NCBI RefSeq assembly: GCF_000271485.2
Contig: NZ_AKVN02000001.1
Coordinates: 1-64,000 of the forward strand
Reading direction: 5' to 3'
Origin: Pelosinus fermentans DSM 17108
GTDB lineage: Bacteria; Bacillota; Negativicutes; DSM-13327
DNA length: 64,000 nucleotides
Part shown: one piece after another, positions 51,298 through 59,657 of the stretch
Position numbering within the stretch: the first letter of the stretch is position 1
How the letters are laid out: each line of letters opens with the position of its first letter
Program-made: the position numbers and the translations under genes
The notes under the pieces: generated by a model
The model's input: the letters and a program-made list of their open reading frames with translations, nothing else
Database searches by the model: none
Told to the model about the DNA's origin: nothing

Positions 51298-52656
51298 CTA
51301 AGCTGTAAAGATGGAAGGATCTCCAGCCTTTCTAGTTAATTTCCCATTTTCTAATATGCCAAGCTCTTCCATCCTTTGATTAAATTCCTTAATCGGTTTT
51401 TTACCCGTAATGTCTCGCAGGCTGGCAATATCGTGATAGCTGGTCGTTTGGTACATTAACATCACATCATCGCCTCCAGGAATACCCATGAAATAGGTGC
51501 AATCACATGCTGCAAGCAGCAAAGCTAAATTTTCTACATCGTTCTGGTCGGCTTTCATGTGGTTGGTATAGCACACATCCACTCCCATAGGCAAACCCGT
51601 TAATTTCCCCATAAAATGATCTTCCAAGCCTGCCCGAATCATTTGCCGGCCGTCATACAAATATTCCGGACCGATAAAACCAACTACTGTATTCACTAAA
51701 AAAGGATGATACCGTTTCGCCAGACCATAACATCTTGCTTCCATCGTCAACTGATCGGCGCCATGATGTCCTTCTGAAGACAGCTCTGAGCCTTGCCCGG
51801 TTTCAAAATACATAAAATTTGGACCTCGGGAACTCTTCTTTTCCCTCATGACTTCATAGGCTTCATCCATGAGTTTTACCGTTATACCAAAGGCTTCATT
51901 GGATTTTTGGGAGCCCGCCAGGCTTTGAAACATCAGATCCATCGGAACACCTTTCTGCAAAGCAGCCATTTGGCTCGTAACATGGGCTAATACACAATTT
52001 TGGGTAGGAATATCCCATTTCACCATAAAATCTTTAAAACTATGTAAAACAGCCGATATGCTGCTTATCGTATCCACTACAGGATTTAAACCAATAACCG
52101 CATCACCAATACCGTAACTAATCCCTTCCATAGTAGAAGCCATAATGCCGGCTAAACCGTCCGTAGGATGATTGGGCTGCAACCGTGAAGACAACGTACC
52201 CCCTTCACCAATTGTCGTATTGCAAGTAGCAAGGTTATGTATTTTCTTAGCAGTATATACTAAGTCCATATTACTCATTAACTTCGTAACGCCAGCAATC
52301 ATCTCCGAAGTTAAGCCATCATGGATATTTTTGATCTCATCCTCACTTGATTTTAATAAAAATTCTCTAAAGGCTCCCACCGTCATTGATTTGATCATGC
52401 TGAAAGCGTTTGGATCAACGCCATCTTGAATGGCTCTTGTAACTTCGTCATCTTCATAAGGAACTACGGGATTATTTCGCAGATCCTCAAGGGTCATTTC
52501 CGATAAAACAACCTTTGCTGCTACTCTCTCTGCTGTATCCCGGGCTGCAATGCCTGCCAGAATATCACCTGATTTTTCCTCATTGGCTTTAGCAAGTACT
52601 TCCTTTATATCTTTAAACTCATAACTTTTCCCAAATAGCCTTGTCTTTAGTATCAT
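51298..52656 (-). CDS. eutB: ethanolamine ammonia-lyase, large subunit
   Basis: 452 residues, ATG 52656 after AGGTGA. TIM-barrel catalytic subunit with family blocks KANEEKSGDILAGIAA (~22), TLSSRLQPNHPTDGLAGI (~150), GIGDAVIGLNPV (~182), FETGQGSELSSEGHHGADQLT (~279) and CYTNHMKADQNDVENLALLL (~358). It binds adenosylcobalamin between itself and EutC and carries out the radical deamination. Length matches the family (~453). It is downstream of eutA, its reactivating factor. Confidence 0.97.
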   Translation of the reverse strand: MILKTRLFGKSYEFKDIKEVLAKANEEKSGDILAGIAARDTAERVAAKVVLSEMTLEDLRNNPVVPYEDDEVTRAIQDGVDPNAFSMIKSMTVGAFREFLLKSSEDEIKNIHDGLTSEMIAGVTKLMSNMDLVYTAKKIHNLATCNTTIGEGGTLSSRLQPNHPTDGLAGIMASTMEGISYGIGDAVIGLNPVVDTISSISAVLHSFKDFMVKWDIPTQNCVLAHVTSQMAALQKGVPMDLMFQSLAGSQKSNEAFGITVKLMDEAYEVMREKKSSRGPNFMYFETGQGSELSSEGHHGADQLTMEARCYGLAKRYHPFLVNTVVGFIGPEYLYDGRQMIRAGLEDHFMGKLTGLPMGVDVCYTNHMKADQNDVENLALLLAACDCTYFMGIPGGDDVMLMYQTTSYHDIASLRDITGKKPIKEFNQRMEELGILENGKLTRKAGDPSIFTA

Positions 52657-52683
52657 TTTCTTCACCTGTTCTTTTTCATTTCT

Positions 52684-54084
52684 TCACTGCTTAAAAATTA
52701 ACGTTTTTACAACCGTGGGCACTACATTGGCAATGGATTTGCCGATATCAATATAATCACCATTATCAACCTTAATTTGATCAATACAAATTACCCTCGT
52801 ACCTGTATTCAGCATATTCATTACCGTTTGCCCCAATGCTTTGGCAAAATCATTTTCAACAATTACAATCACAGGATGGGAACCCACCGCATTGGCGGCA
52901 ATGGCTTTTGCCATCTCTTTTATTTGCCCATAGGATGGTGACTTCGGGCCTTTGAACGCAAGGGCTACGGGAATATCGCCATATCGTTTGATTTTCTCAC
53001 CAATTCCGTTGAACATATGATTGATATCCTCATTCTCTGCAAGCTTAATAATAGGAATATTTTTAAGAGGAAGCAGGTCCTCATCAAACAAAATCGTACT
53101 GCCGCTGATTTTTATAGAATGACTGCCTGCCCCTATGACAGTAGCCCGTATCTTCTCTCTAGCTTCTACAAGATGATATTGATCGTTTTCAAAGGCTTTT
53201 CGAATGGAGCATCCTAATAATGGACCAATATCTCCAAATAGCGTAACGTCTTTCATACTGCCGATTTCATAATCGCTGTAGATAAATTCAGCAACGCCAC
53301 CGGAAAACATGATTTTTTCTGCTTTCATCCCCTTATGTCTGTGACCAATAAACAGCTTCGCAGCCTCTTCTTCTAAGCTTTCGCTGCTGCTTATTTGTAC
53401 AAATATCTTGGCAAAAGCATCTGTAAGAGCTTTTATGTCTTTCAGCTTAGCCTTTGCCCCAACAACCAATTCCAGCTGCAAATAGTTAATAAGCTGGGTT
53501 ATCTTTTCGGAAATATAGCAAATCACACCTTGCTGATCAATCTGTATCAGCCTTCCACCGATATCCAGGGCAAAAGAGTCAATCACTTCCCCTTCCCAAA
53601 AGATTGCACCGTTGGTGGTACCTCCGCCAATATCAAAATTAACGACTCTTGCGGTAAAATGATTTGATGCTTCCGCAGCTCCGGCCCCATAACCCGCCAA
53701 AATGGACTCTAAATCCGGTCCTGCCGTTGCAACAACAAAATCGCCAGCAAAGTCAGATAAAACACGGAGTACTTCTTCGGCATTGTTTTTGCGAGCAGTT
53801 TCACCCGTAATAATAATGGCTCCTGTCACGATTTCATCTTTTTGAATACCGGCCTTATCATATTCAGATTCAATGATTGCTTTTAATTCCGGTAGATGAA
53901 TCTTGTCTCTTGCCAATAATGGGGTGAAATGAATCTCACTTTTATAAAGGATCTTCTTATCGGTAATTTTCATTTCAGGAATCAGAAAAGAAGTCGCTGT
54001 ATTTTCTACCTTAATTCGGCTGAAGATAACCTGTGTCGTTGTTGTGCCAATATCAATGCCTACACTTAAAAATTCTCTTTCCAT
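52684..54084 (-). CDS. eutA: ethanolamine ammonia-lyase reactivating factor EutA
   Basis: 466 residues. ATG 54084 gives the family-typical start MEREFLSVGIDIGTTTTQVI; the longer frame has a weak basis and no clear RBS, while the RBS at 54084 is also weak. The N-terminal ASKHA ATPase motif is GIDIGTTTTQ (~9), with VNFDIGGGTTNGAIF (~165) as the second phosphate motif. EutA exchanges damaged cobalamin from the lyase at the cost of ATP. It lies between the permease and eutB, with short gaps (85 nt and 27 nt). Confidence 0.95.
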   Translation of the reverse strand: MEREFLSVGIDIGTTTTQVIFSRIKVENTATSFLIPEMKITDKKILYKSEIHFTPLLARDKIHLPELKAIIESEYDKAGIQKDEIVTGAIIITGETARKNNAEEVLRVLSDFAGDFVVATAGPDLESILAGYGAGAAEASNHFTARVVNFDIGGGTTNGAIFWEGEVIDSFALDIGGRLIQIDQQGVICYISEKITQLINYLQLELVVGAKAKLKDIKALTDAFAKIFVQISSSESLEEEAAKLFIGHRHKGMKAEKIMFSGGVAEFIYSDYEIGSMKDVTLFGDIGPLLGCSIRKAFENDQYHLVEAREKIRATVIGAGSHSIKISGSTILFDEDLLPLKNIPIIKLAENEDINHMFNGIGEKIKRYGDIPVALAFKGPKSPSYGQIKEMAKAIAANAVGSHPVIVIVENDFAKALGQTVMNMLNTGTRVICIDQIKVDNGDYIDIGKSIANVVPTVVKTLIFKQ

Positions 54085-54169
54085 TCCAAATCTACCCACA
54101 CCTTCTATTAGGGATACGTCTCTAATTGAAATTCTGGGACATGTCATGAAACCCATGCCCCAGCCTCAC

Positions 54170-55558
54170 CTATTTATCTAACTCATCAAGAACACCAAAC
54201 TCTTCCTCAAAGGGACGAATATTCTTATTTCCCCAAATATAATAATATACAATGGCTACCCCATAAACAGCTAACACCCATGGTACTACTTCACTAGAAG
54301 CATAGAACAAACTAACGAGACAAAAAATCGCAATCAGAAAACTAATCAGGGGCACTACTGGATAGGAAACCTTAAAAGGTCTTTTAAGATCTGGCTCTTT
54401 CACCCTTAAAACAAATAAACTTACTAAACTGATTAAATACATCGCAACGGAACCAAACACAGCAATGGTAATAACCACATTTGTAAGCCCTGTCAATGCG
54501 GCTCCCAAGCCTATAATGCCAGGAACGATAAGCGCCCATACCGGTGTATGATGTTTAGGATCAACATATGCTAAAAATTTTGGCAGGTACCCAGTGCGAG
54601 CCATGGCATAGGTCTGACGGGAATAGCCCACAATGATGCCATGCAGAGAAGCAATCAGACCAAATAATCCAATGAAGTTCATCAGCATGGCACTGAAGGA
54701 TCCCTCTCCATAAACAGAACTTAACGCTAAAGGCAACGGAAAATCAACAGAATCAATTAACTTTACATCCGTAATCCCCGCCGTAAGGAATAACGTGAGA
54801 AATGCCATGATCATCAAAGTTGCCATACCACTTAGAAAGCCAATGGAAATGTCTTTTTGCGGATTGACCATTTCTTCTGCACTCATAGCACCGCCTTCAA
54901 TGGCTAAGTAGAACCAAATAGCAAAAGGTACAGCCGCCATGACACCGCTAAAACCATTGGGCAAAAGAGGTTCCGCCATAACCCGGGACAATTCAAAATG
55001 AGGCAATGCCAAACCCCAATAGATCACCAGACCAATCAAAGCGACAATCGTTACAATCAGTTCAAAAGTAGCAGATACCTTCATTCCCCAATAATTGATA
55101 AAAATGAATAATAAGAAGGCGACTACAGTTGCCGTCATAATCTCAATGCCTGGAAACATGTTGTGAATATAGCCGCCTACTGCCAAAGCAATGGCAGGTG
55201 GAGCAAACACAAATTCAATCAAGCAGCTCACGCCATTCATATATCCCCAAAACTTTCCTAAAGCACGCCGGGCATAAGCAGAAGGTCCGCCAGCATGAGG
55301 AATCGCTGTCGCCAGCTCCGAATAGGATAAGATAAATGTCACATAAAAAATTGTCACCGGTATTAACGCCAAAGCAAGACCCATGACCCCGCCTACAGCA
55401 AAACCATAACTCCAACCAAAATAATTACCTGATATAACAAGCCCAACTGCCAATGCCCATAAATGAATTGGCTTTAACACGCGAGAAAGATTTGCGCGAT
55501 CACCATCTTTCTTATGCTGAATAACCGGATTGACCGTTTCTACCCTACTGCTTTCCAT
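54170..55558 (-). CDS. eat: ethanolamine permease (APC family)
   Basis: 462 residues, ATG 55558 after GGAGGAGG. About twelve membrane segments with APC motifs: SGNYFGWSYGFAVGGVMGL (~43), ATAIPHAGGPSAYARRALG (~82), YLAIEGGAMSAEEMVNPQKD (~217) and GYSRQTYAMARTGYLPKFLA (~308). High similarity of these blocks to the Eat-type permease and the position before eutABC make ethanolamine the expected substrate. Its leader carries a terminator overlapped by a hexaloop hairpin, predicting EutV-dependent antitermination. Confidence 0.9.
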   Translation of the reverse strand: MESSRVETVNPVIQHKKDGDRANLSRVLKPIHLWALAVGLVISGNYFGWSYGFAVGGVMGLALALIPVTIFYVTFILSYSELATAIPHAGGPSAYARRALGKFWGYMNGVSCLIEFVFAPPAIALAVGGYIHNMFPGIEIMTATVVAFLLFIFINYWGMKVSATFELIVTIVALIGLVIYWGLALPHFELSRVMAEPLLPNGFSGVMAAVPFAIWFYLAIEGGAMSAEEMVNPQKDISIGFLSGMATLMIMAFLTLFLTAGITDVKLIDSVDFPLPLALSSVYGEGSFSAMLMNFIGLFGLIASLHGIIVGYSRQTYAMARTGYLPKFLAYVDPKHHTPVWALIVPGIIGLGAALTGLTNVVITIAVFGSVAMYLISLVSLFVLRVKEPDLKRPFKVSYPVVPLISFLIAIFCLVSLFYASSEVVPWVLAVYGVAIVYYYIWGNKNIRPFEEEFGVLDELDK

Positions 55559-55598
55559 ACCTATTTCCTCCTCCGTAATGTGTCAGGTCAAAATAAAA

Positions 55599-55650
55599 GC
55601 CTAATACAACCTTCTTTTTTCTAAGAAGAATCATATTAGGCGGCATTGCC
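55599..55650 (-). promoter_or_regulatory. ANTAR-type antitermination leader of the ethanolamine permease
   Basis: On the minus strand GGC-AATGCC-GCC (55639-55650) forms a hairpin with a six-base loop with A at position 1 and G at 4, as EutV-type ANTAR proteins recognise. Its last GCC is the start of a terminator stem (GCCTAATA...TATTAGGC, 55599-55641) followed by TTTTATTTT. Binding of EutV would hide the terminator arm. Confidence 0.75.
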
Positions 55651-55734
55651 TGATATTAAGTTAATAAGACTACTACGATTAGTGAGAACCGTTAATCCAC
55701 GAAGGCTATCCCCTCCTCACTGTAACAAAAAATA

Positions 55735-55788
55735 AGCGCTTAATAAAAATGTTAAATGAGTTTAACATTTTTATTAAGCGCTATTGCT
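55735..55788 (-). terminator. terminator after eutV with overlapping hexaloop-like hairpin
   Basis: 22-bp perfect stem (arms 55735-55756 and 55761-55782, AGCGCTTAATAAAAATG core) followed by a T-run. Its 5' arm overlaps a small hairpin AGC-AATAGC-GCT (55777-55788). The loop has A at position 1 but A, not G, at position 4, so it may or may not be an EutV target. It separates eutWV from the permease. Confidence 0.75.
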
Positions 55789-55876
55789 ACAATATTCCTT
55801 TTTGAAAAAATTCTTTGATCTTTGGTTTTATACTATTCGCCCTAATCAGAAATAGTCCTGCAAAAACAAAAAGTTT

Positions 55877-56449
55877 TTATTTTTTTATTTTTTCAATAAT
55901 CCGTTGGGCGATTTGAGCAGGAGTTGTCTGGCGCTGCATGGATTCTTGCAATAAGCGTTTATGAGCCTCTCCAGCAGATATACCCAGACGATCTTGAATG
56001 ATGGACCGCGCTTGGCTGATTAATTTTTGATTTTTTAAGTGTTCTTTTGTTTTATCCAATTCTTGATGCGTACTATACATGTCTTTCCAACGAGCATATG
56101 CGATCTGCACCGCAGCAATAAGATTCTTCTCTGAGACCGGTTTAACCACATAACCATATACATGTACGCTTTCTGCCCGTTGCAGCATCTGGGGCTGACT
56201 ATGAGCCGTTACCATGACGACTGGTATATTGAGACTATGCATGCATTGTGCGACTTCCAAACCGCTTATTCCTGGCATCATAATATCCATAATTACTAAA
56301 TCCGGTACATTCTCTTTGACTAACCGTACTGCCTGCTCCCCATTACCGCACTCGGCACACACTATGTGACCTGCCTTCTCCAGCATTTCTCTCATATCAG
56401 CCCGTATTAATACTTCATCCTCTACCAATAGAATTGATAAGGGTTTCAT
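55877..56449 (-). CDS. eutV: ANTAR-domain response regulator EutV
   Basis: 190 residues. The receiver domain has LLVEDEVLIRADMREM (~6) and the phospho-acceptor Asp in DLVIMDIMMPGISG (~54). The C-terminal ANTAR domain runs from about residue 130 (KNQKLISQARSIIQDRLGISAGEAHKRLLQESMQ). ANTAR proteins bind paired hexaloop hairpins in nascent RNA and prevent terminator formation. It overlaps the kinase gene by 4 nt. Hexaloop-terminator elements lie before eutW and before the permease, its expected targets. Confidence 0.96.
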   Translation of the reverse strand: MKPLSILLVEDEVLIRADMREMLEKAGHIVCAECGNGEQAVRLVKENVPDLVIMDIMMPGISGLEVAQCMHSLNIPVVMVTAHSQPQMLQRAESVHVYGYVVKPVSEKNLIAAVQIAYARWKDMYSTHQELDKTKEHLKNQKLISQARSIIQDRLGISAGEAHKRLLQESMQRQTTPAQIAQRIIEKIKK

Positions 56450-57888
56450 CCTGTTTCCTCCTTTTTATGCACTGGGAATGAAATGTTAGCAACTACGGAT
56501 TGACCACAATTCTCGAATTGAAAGGTGCCTCCCAATTGTTCACAAATAAGCAGCTTCACGATGTATAAACCAAGCGTACCACCCTTGCTTATTGCAGCAT
56601 AATCCCATAGCCCGCAGCCGCTGTCTCTCACCTCAACACTGATATTGGCTCCAGACTCTTTTACGATTATACTGATTTCACCATGAGAATCCGCTTTAAT
56701 ACCATGCACCAGACTATTTGCAACTAGTTCATTCAGCACTAATGCTACTGGCACCGCCTGGCTGGCATGAATCAGCACAGCCTGCCCCTGCACCATTGTT
56801 TTTACCTTTTGCTCTGGTAAAATATAACTTTGAACAACCTGCTCTAGGATATACTCTGCCAAGTCATGCAAATTGACAAGATCACGATATTGATAGGTAA
56901 AAATCTCATATACTTTGGCAATGGATAATATCCGATTAATAGTCGCGGTAAACTCCCGCCGCACAGCTTTCCATTTTGAGCGGCGCATTTGCAGGCGCAA
57001 TAAGGAAATTACATTTTGCAGTGTGTTTTTAACCCGATGATTAATCTCCTGGATAATAATATTTTGCATACCCAGCTGACGTTCTTTTTGGCGTAACTCT
57101 GTCACATCCTGAAAAGATAGTACACAGCCGTTAAGCTCTCCCCCTGTTAACAGCGGATGGGCTTGAAAAAGATAGCTTGCATTATCAAACTCGTAATTCC
57201 TGGGATTCTTTAACCCCTCCACCATTGCTGGAAGAGACGCAAAGGACAACAATAGCATTAGATTGCCATCCATTGTATCCCCTTCATATAAGCTCTTCGA
57301 AATGCACATCGCCTGCTTATTGGCATATACGATCTTTCCCTTATCATTCAAGATGAAAACACCATTACCAAGCCACTCTTCCCAGCCATATCCCGTAACT
57401 CTCAAAGACATTAACGTATGGCTTAAGTGCTCTGCCGTTTGGCTCAATAATTGAACCTGCTGTTCCTGGCGAATTTCCTTGGAAATATCCTTTTCCATGA
57501 TTAAAACACCAATCACTTGACCATTATCATTCGTTAGAGGAACTACAGTTTGAGCAATCGGTACCCCCTCTTGGCTCACACCACGGATGTTATAAAAACT
57601 TTGCCCCGTTGAAAAAGCCTGATATACAGCTGGCTCACACGCAGCATAGGCCAATTCACCTACTACGCTGTTACGATACAAAGATGGCGAATTCGGCGAG
57701 CTTGCCCATGCCAAAACAATTGCATCTTCTTGATTCACTGTCAAAGCATCAATAAAAATATCTGTACCCGTTAACGTAGCAATCACAGGCAGCTGATTTA
57801 CCATATTCTCTAGAATTATAATATCGGGTATCATTAGATCCGTATGTGCTAAGCACAAATCCCGGATGGAATGCTCTGTTTCTGCCAT
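56446..57888 (-). CDS. eutW: ethanolamine-sensing histidine kinase EutW
   Basis: 480 residues from ATG 57888 (GGAGGT upstream). An N-terminal sensor domain of the soluble H_kinase_N type (~1-140) is followed by a PAS-like domain (~165-275) and a HisKA_2-type kinase domain with EINHRVKNTLQNVISLLRLQ (~290) and an ATPase region (PVALVLNELVANSLVHGI ~385, VRDSGCGLWD ~435). No membrane segment, so it senses an internal ligand, ethanolamine in the known systems. Its own leader carries an ANTAR-type element, predicting positive feedback. Confidence 0.94.
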   Translation of the reverse strand: MAETEHSIRDLCLAHTDLMIPDIIILENMVNQLPVIATLTGTDIFIDALTVNQEDAIVLAWASSPNSPSLYRNSVVGELAYAACEPAVYQAFSTGQSFYNIRGVSQEGVPIAQTVVPLTNDNGQVIGVLIMEKDISKEIRQEQQVQLLSQTAEHLSHTLMSLRVTGYGWEEWLGNGVFILNDKGKIVYANKQAMCISKSLYEGDTMDGNLMLLLSFASLPAMVEGLKNPRNYEFDNASYLFQAHPLLTGGELNGCVLSFQDVTELRQKERQLGMQNIIIQEINHRVKNTLQNVISLLRLQMRRSKWKAVRREFTATINRILSIAKVYEIFTYQYRDLVNLHDLAEYILEQVVQSYILPEQKVKTMVQGQAVLIHASQAVPVALVLNELVANSLVHGIKADSHGEISIIVKESGANISVEVRDSGCGLWDYAAISKGGTLGLYIVKLLICEQLGGTFQFENCGQSVVANISFPVHKKEETG

Positions 57889-57934
57889 AAAAAGACCTCC
57901 GGCTGAAATTGCAATAGCCAAATAATATAAAAAA

Positions 57935-57985
57935 GCCTATTATAATCATCAGTTCTTACCAATGATTATAATAGGCTCCATTGCC
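57935..57985 (-). promoter_or_regulatory. ANTAR-type antitermination leader of eutWV
   Basis: On the minus strand GGC-AATGGA-GCC (57974-57985) is a hairpin with a six-base loop with A at 1 and G at 4. Its final GCC is the first part of a perfect 15-bp terminator stem GCCTATTATAATCAT (57935-57949 with 57962-57976), followed by TTTTTT. The usual first hairpin (P1) of the pair was not found with confidence. Confidence 0.78.
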
Positions 57986-58136
57986 TTATTGCGTTGCTCA
58001 CTTTGATTTTCTTTTTTTACTATCCTCTCACTTATTTACCATCCGATTATAAAATTCCTGCAAAGTCACAGACTTTGTTTATTTTTTATACGATCTAAAT
58101 TACGTAAGGCTCTATAATGACCTTAATGGCTGCATT

Positions 58137-58160
58137 CTGAGAATATTCCAGCATTCTCAG
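58137..58160. promoter_or_regulatory. inverted repeat, candidate enhancer of a sigma-54 promoter
   Basis: CTGAGAAT (58137-58144) and ATTCTCAG (58153-58160) are exact complements separated by 8 bp, about 200 bp upstream of the sigma-54 promoter at 58361. A second pair, GCGTTC/GAACGC (58160-58189), follows directly. A third palindrome GTACAA-CA-TTGTAC lies at 58272-58285. Confidence 0.45.
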
Positions 58161-58360
58161 CGTTCATTCTCTTCAAATGAAAAGAACGCCCTGAGGCACT
58201 GGGACCTCTCTCTTATATCATTAACTCCTCTAATATGCTGATGGTATAATGTCTCCTGGTTGTGTGATTGCGTACAACATTGTACTCTTTTGTTAATCAA
58301 ATACGTTCATTGCAGTAAAGATAAAAGAAGCCAACTGCAGATACCATTCGGCTTATGGGG

Positions 58361-58378
58361 TTGGCACGCTTATTGCAT
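58361..58378 (+). promoter_or_regulatory. sigma-54 promoter of the small secreted protein gene
   Basis: TTGGCACGCTTATTGCAT matches the consensus TTGGCACG-N4-TTGCA exactly, with GG and GC 10 nt apart. It points to the gene at 58515 with a leader of about 120 nt. The rest of the gap 57986-58514 encodes nothing visible. Confidence 0.88.
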
Positions 58379-58514
58379 TATATAGTATACATGTAGGTTC
58401 TAGCCCATTGGCCAACAAAAAAGGGAGGATTGGAAAAGGTTGGATCACTGGATCATTATCCAATTATGATTTTCCTGTTATAAATGAGAATAAAAAATGA
58501 AGGAGTGTTTCTTA

Positions 58515-58889
58515 ATGAAAAACATAGTAAAAAATATAGCCGTATTGTCAATGGTAGGTATGCTGCAAGTAGGTTTTGGGGTATCAGTAATAGAGGCTTC
58601 ATCCCTGCAGAATAATTCAGCATCTGTTTCACAACAATCCAATGACTCAAATCGGGGTCAAAACCGTCCTTGCCTGGATAGAAATGGTGATAGAGAGCAA
58701 CAACGGTATGATCTGGAACAAGCTCGACAAGGTCGGGAACGTATAGAGAATGAAAGACATGAAATTGAAATGAAGCGACATCCAGATGAAGGCAGACGAG
58801 ACTGGAAAGAACGTCAGAAAAAAGAAAATGAACGCCATGAAGAAAACATGAGGCGGATTGCCAACAATATTCCCTTCTTAGTTAGATAA
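58515..58889 (+). CDS. small secreted Arg/Glu-rich coiled protein (paralogue of 4085-4408)
   Basis: 124 residues. ATG 58515 follows AAGGAG by 9 nt; the ATG at 58497 lies before that site and is rejected. Signal peptide MKNIVKNIAVLSMVGMLQVG with likely cleavage near VIEAS, then a mature part with REQQRYDLEQARQGRERI and ERHEIEMKRHPDEGRRDW. Both signal peptide and the RHEIEMKRHP-type core recur in the protein at 4085-4408. Expression from a perfect sigma-54 promoter suggests tight regulation by an unknown activator. By inference it is a periplasmic, helical, highly charged protein of unknown function. Confidence 0.78.
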   Translation: MKNIVKNIAVLSMVGMLQVGFGVSVIEASSLQNNSASVSQQSNDSNRGQNRPCLDRNGDREQQRYDLEQARQGRERIENERHEIEMKRHPDEGRRDWKERQKKENERHEENMRRIANNIPFLVR

Positions 58890-58910
58890 TAATATAGTAA
58901 TCTACATAAG

Positions 58911-58946
58911 ACCAGCCGTCGATCTTTAATAAGATCGACGGCTGGT
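58911..58946 (+). terminator. terminator after the small secreted protein gene
   Basis: The perfect 16-bp arms ACCAGCCGTCGATCTT (58911-58926) and complement (58931-58946) enclose a 4-nt loop TAAT. It lies 22 nt after the stop codon. The T-run is short. Confidence 0.75.
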
Positions 58947-59081
58947 TTGATTGGATCAAGATCTATGAAACGTTTTGCATTAGACTTGTTAGCGATCGTA
59001 AGATACATCAGCTCCATATTGACGTATATTTATCGCGAAACAGAGCAAGACTTAGAAATAAACGATCTTAGGGGGACTCCG

Positions 59082-59615
59082 ATGAGTAATCAGACATTAC
59101 TGTGGGCAAGTTTCGTAATTTCTTGGCTATCTGTCATTTTCCTAAAGAAAGAAGACCTTAAACGCTATATGCCTGTTGCATTATTAGGCGCACTACTATC
59201 AACCATTGTAATAGAGGCAGGAATTACTTTACATTGGTGGTCAACTAAGGAAACTGTCTTTCCATTTGTAAATATGCCGATATTTATTTATGGCTCATTC
59301 CTTGTTGGTATCCTTTGGATCTTTAAATTTAGTTATAAACGCTTTTGGCTGTTTCTTGCCACTAACGCATGCATTGATCTCATTCTCATCATCCCATTAG
59401 ATAACTGGTTTGTCAGGCGGGGTATTTTAGAATTGTATAATATAACTACCCTCCAAATGTTTCTTATGTCTATTGGACATGCCACCCTTTTGTATTGCTA
59501 TCAGATTTGGCAGGAAGGCGAAGCGAGCCCGTTCAAAAGGTTGAATATAAATCTATCATCTAATGTGCAGTCTGCTGCCAGCAAGCCTCTTAGAGATGAT
59601 AAAGACGAAGATTAA
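59082..59615 (+). CDS. small multi-span membrane protein (CBO0543-like)
   Basis: 177 residues. ATG 59082 is 6 nt after AGGGGG; the long upstream extension overlaps the preceding terminator and is rejected. Four or five membrane helices (e.g. TLLWASFVISWLSVIFL, VALLGALLSTIVIEAGITL, FWLFLATNACIDLILIIPL) and a polar C-terminal tail of about 35 residues are visible. It resembles the CBO0543 family of spore-former membrane proteins, of unknown function. It seems to be transcribed separately from the gene before it. Confidence 0.7.
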   Translation: MSNQTLLWASFVISWLSVIFLKKEDLKRYMPVALLGALLSTIVIEAGITLHWWSTKETVFPFVNMPIFIYGSFLVGILWIFKFSYKRFWLFLATNACIDLILIIPLDNWFVRRGILELYNITTLQMFLMSIGHATLLYCYQIWQEGEASPFKRLNINLSSNVQSAASKPLRDDKDED

Positions 59616-59657
59616 ATTCCACCAAACATATAAGGCACAACTATGGTGTCACGTTTA

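Noticed and set aside
50516-57888. Bacterial microcompartment locus
   Set aside because: Only eutW, eutV, permease, eutA, eutB and eutC are present. No BMC-domain shell protein, aldehyde dehydrogenase or phosphotransacetylase lies in the window.
58947-59081. N-terminal extension of the CBO0543-like gene
   Set aside because: The extension begins directly at the preceding terminator and lacks an RBS, while ATG 59082 has AGGGGG at good spacing.
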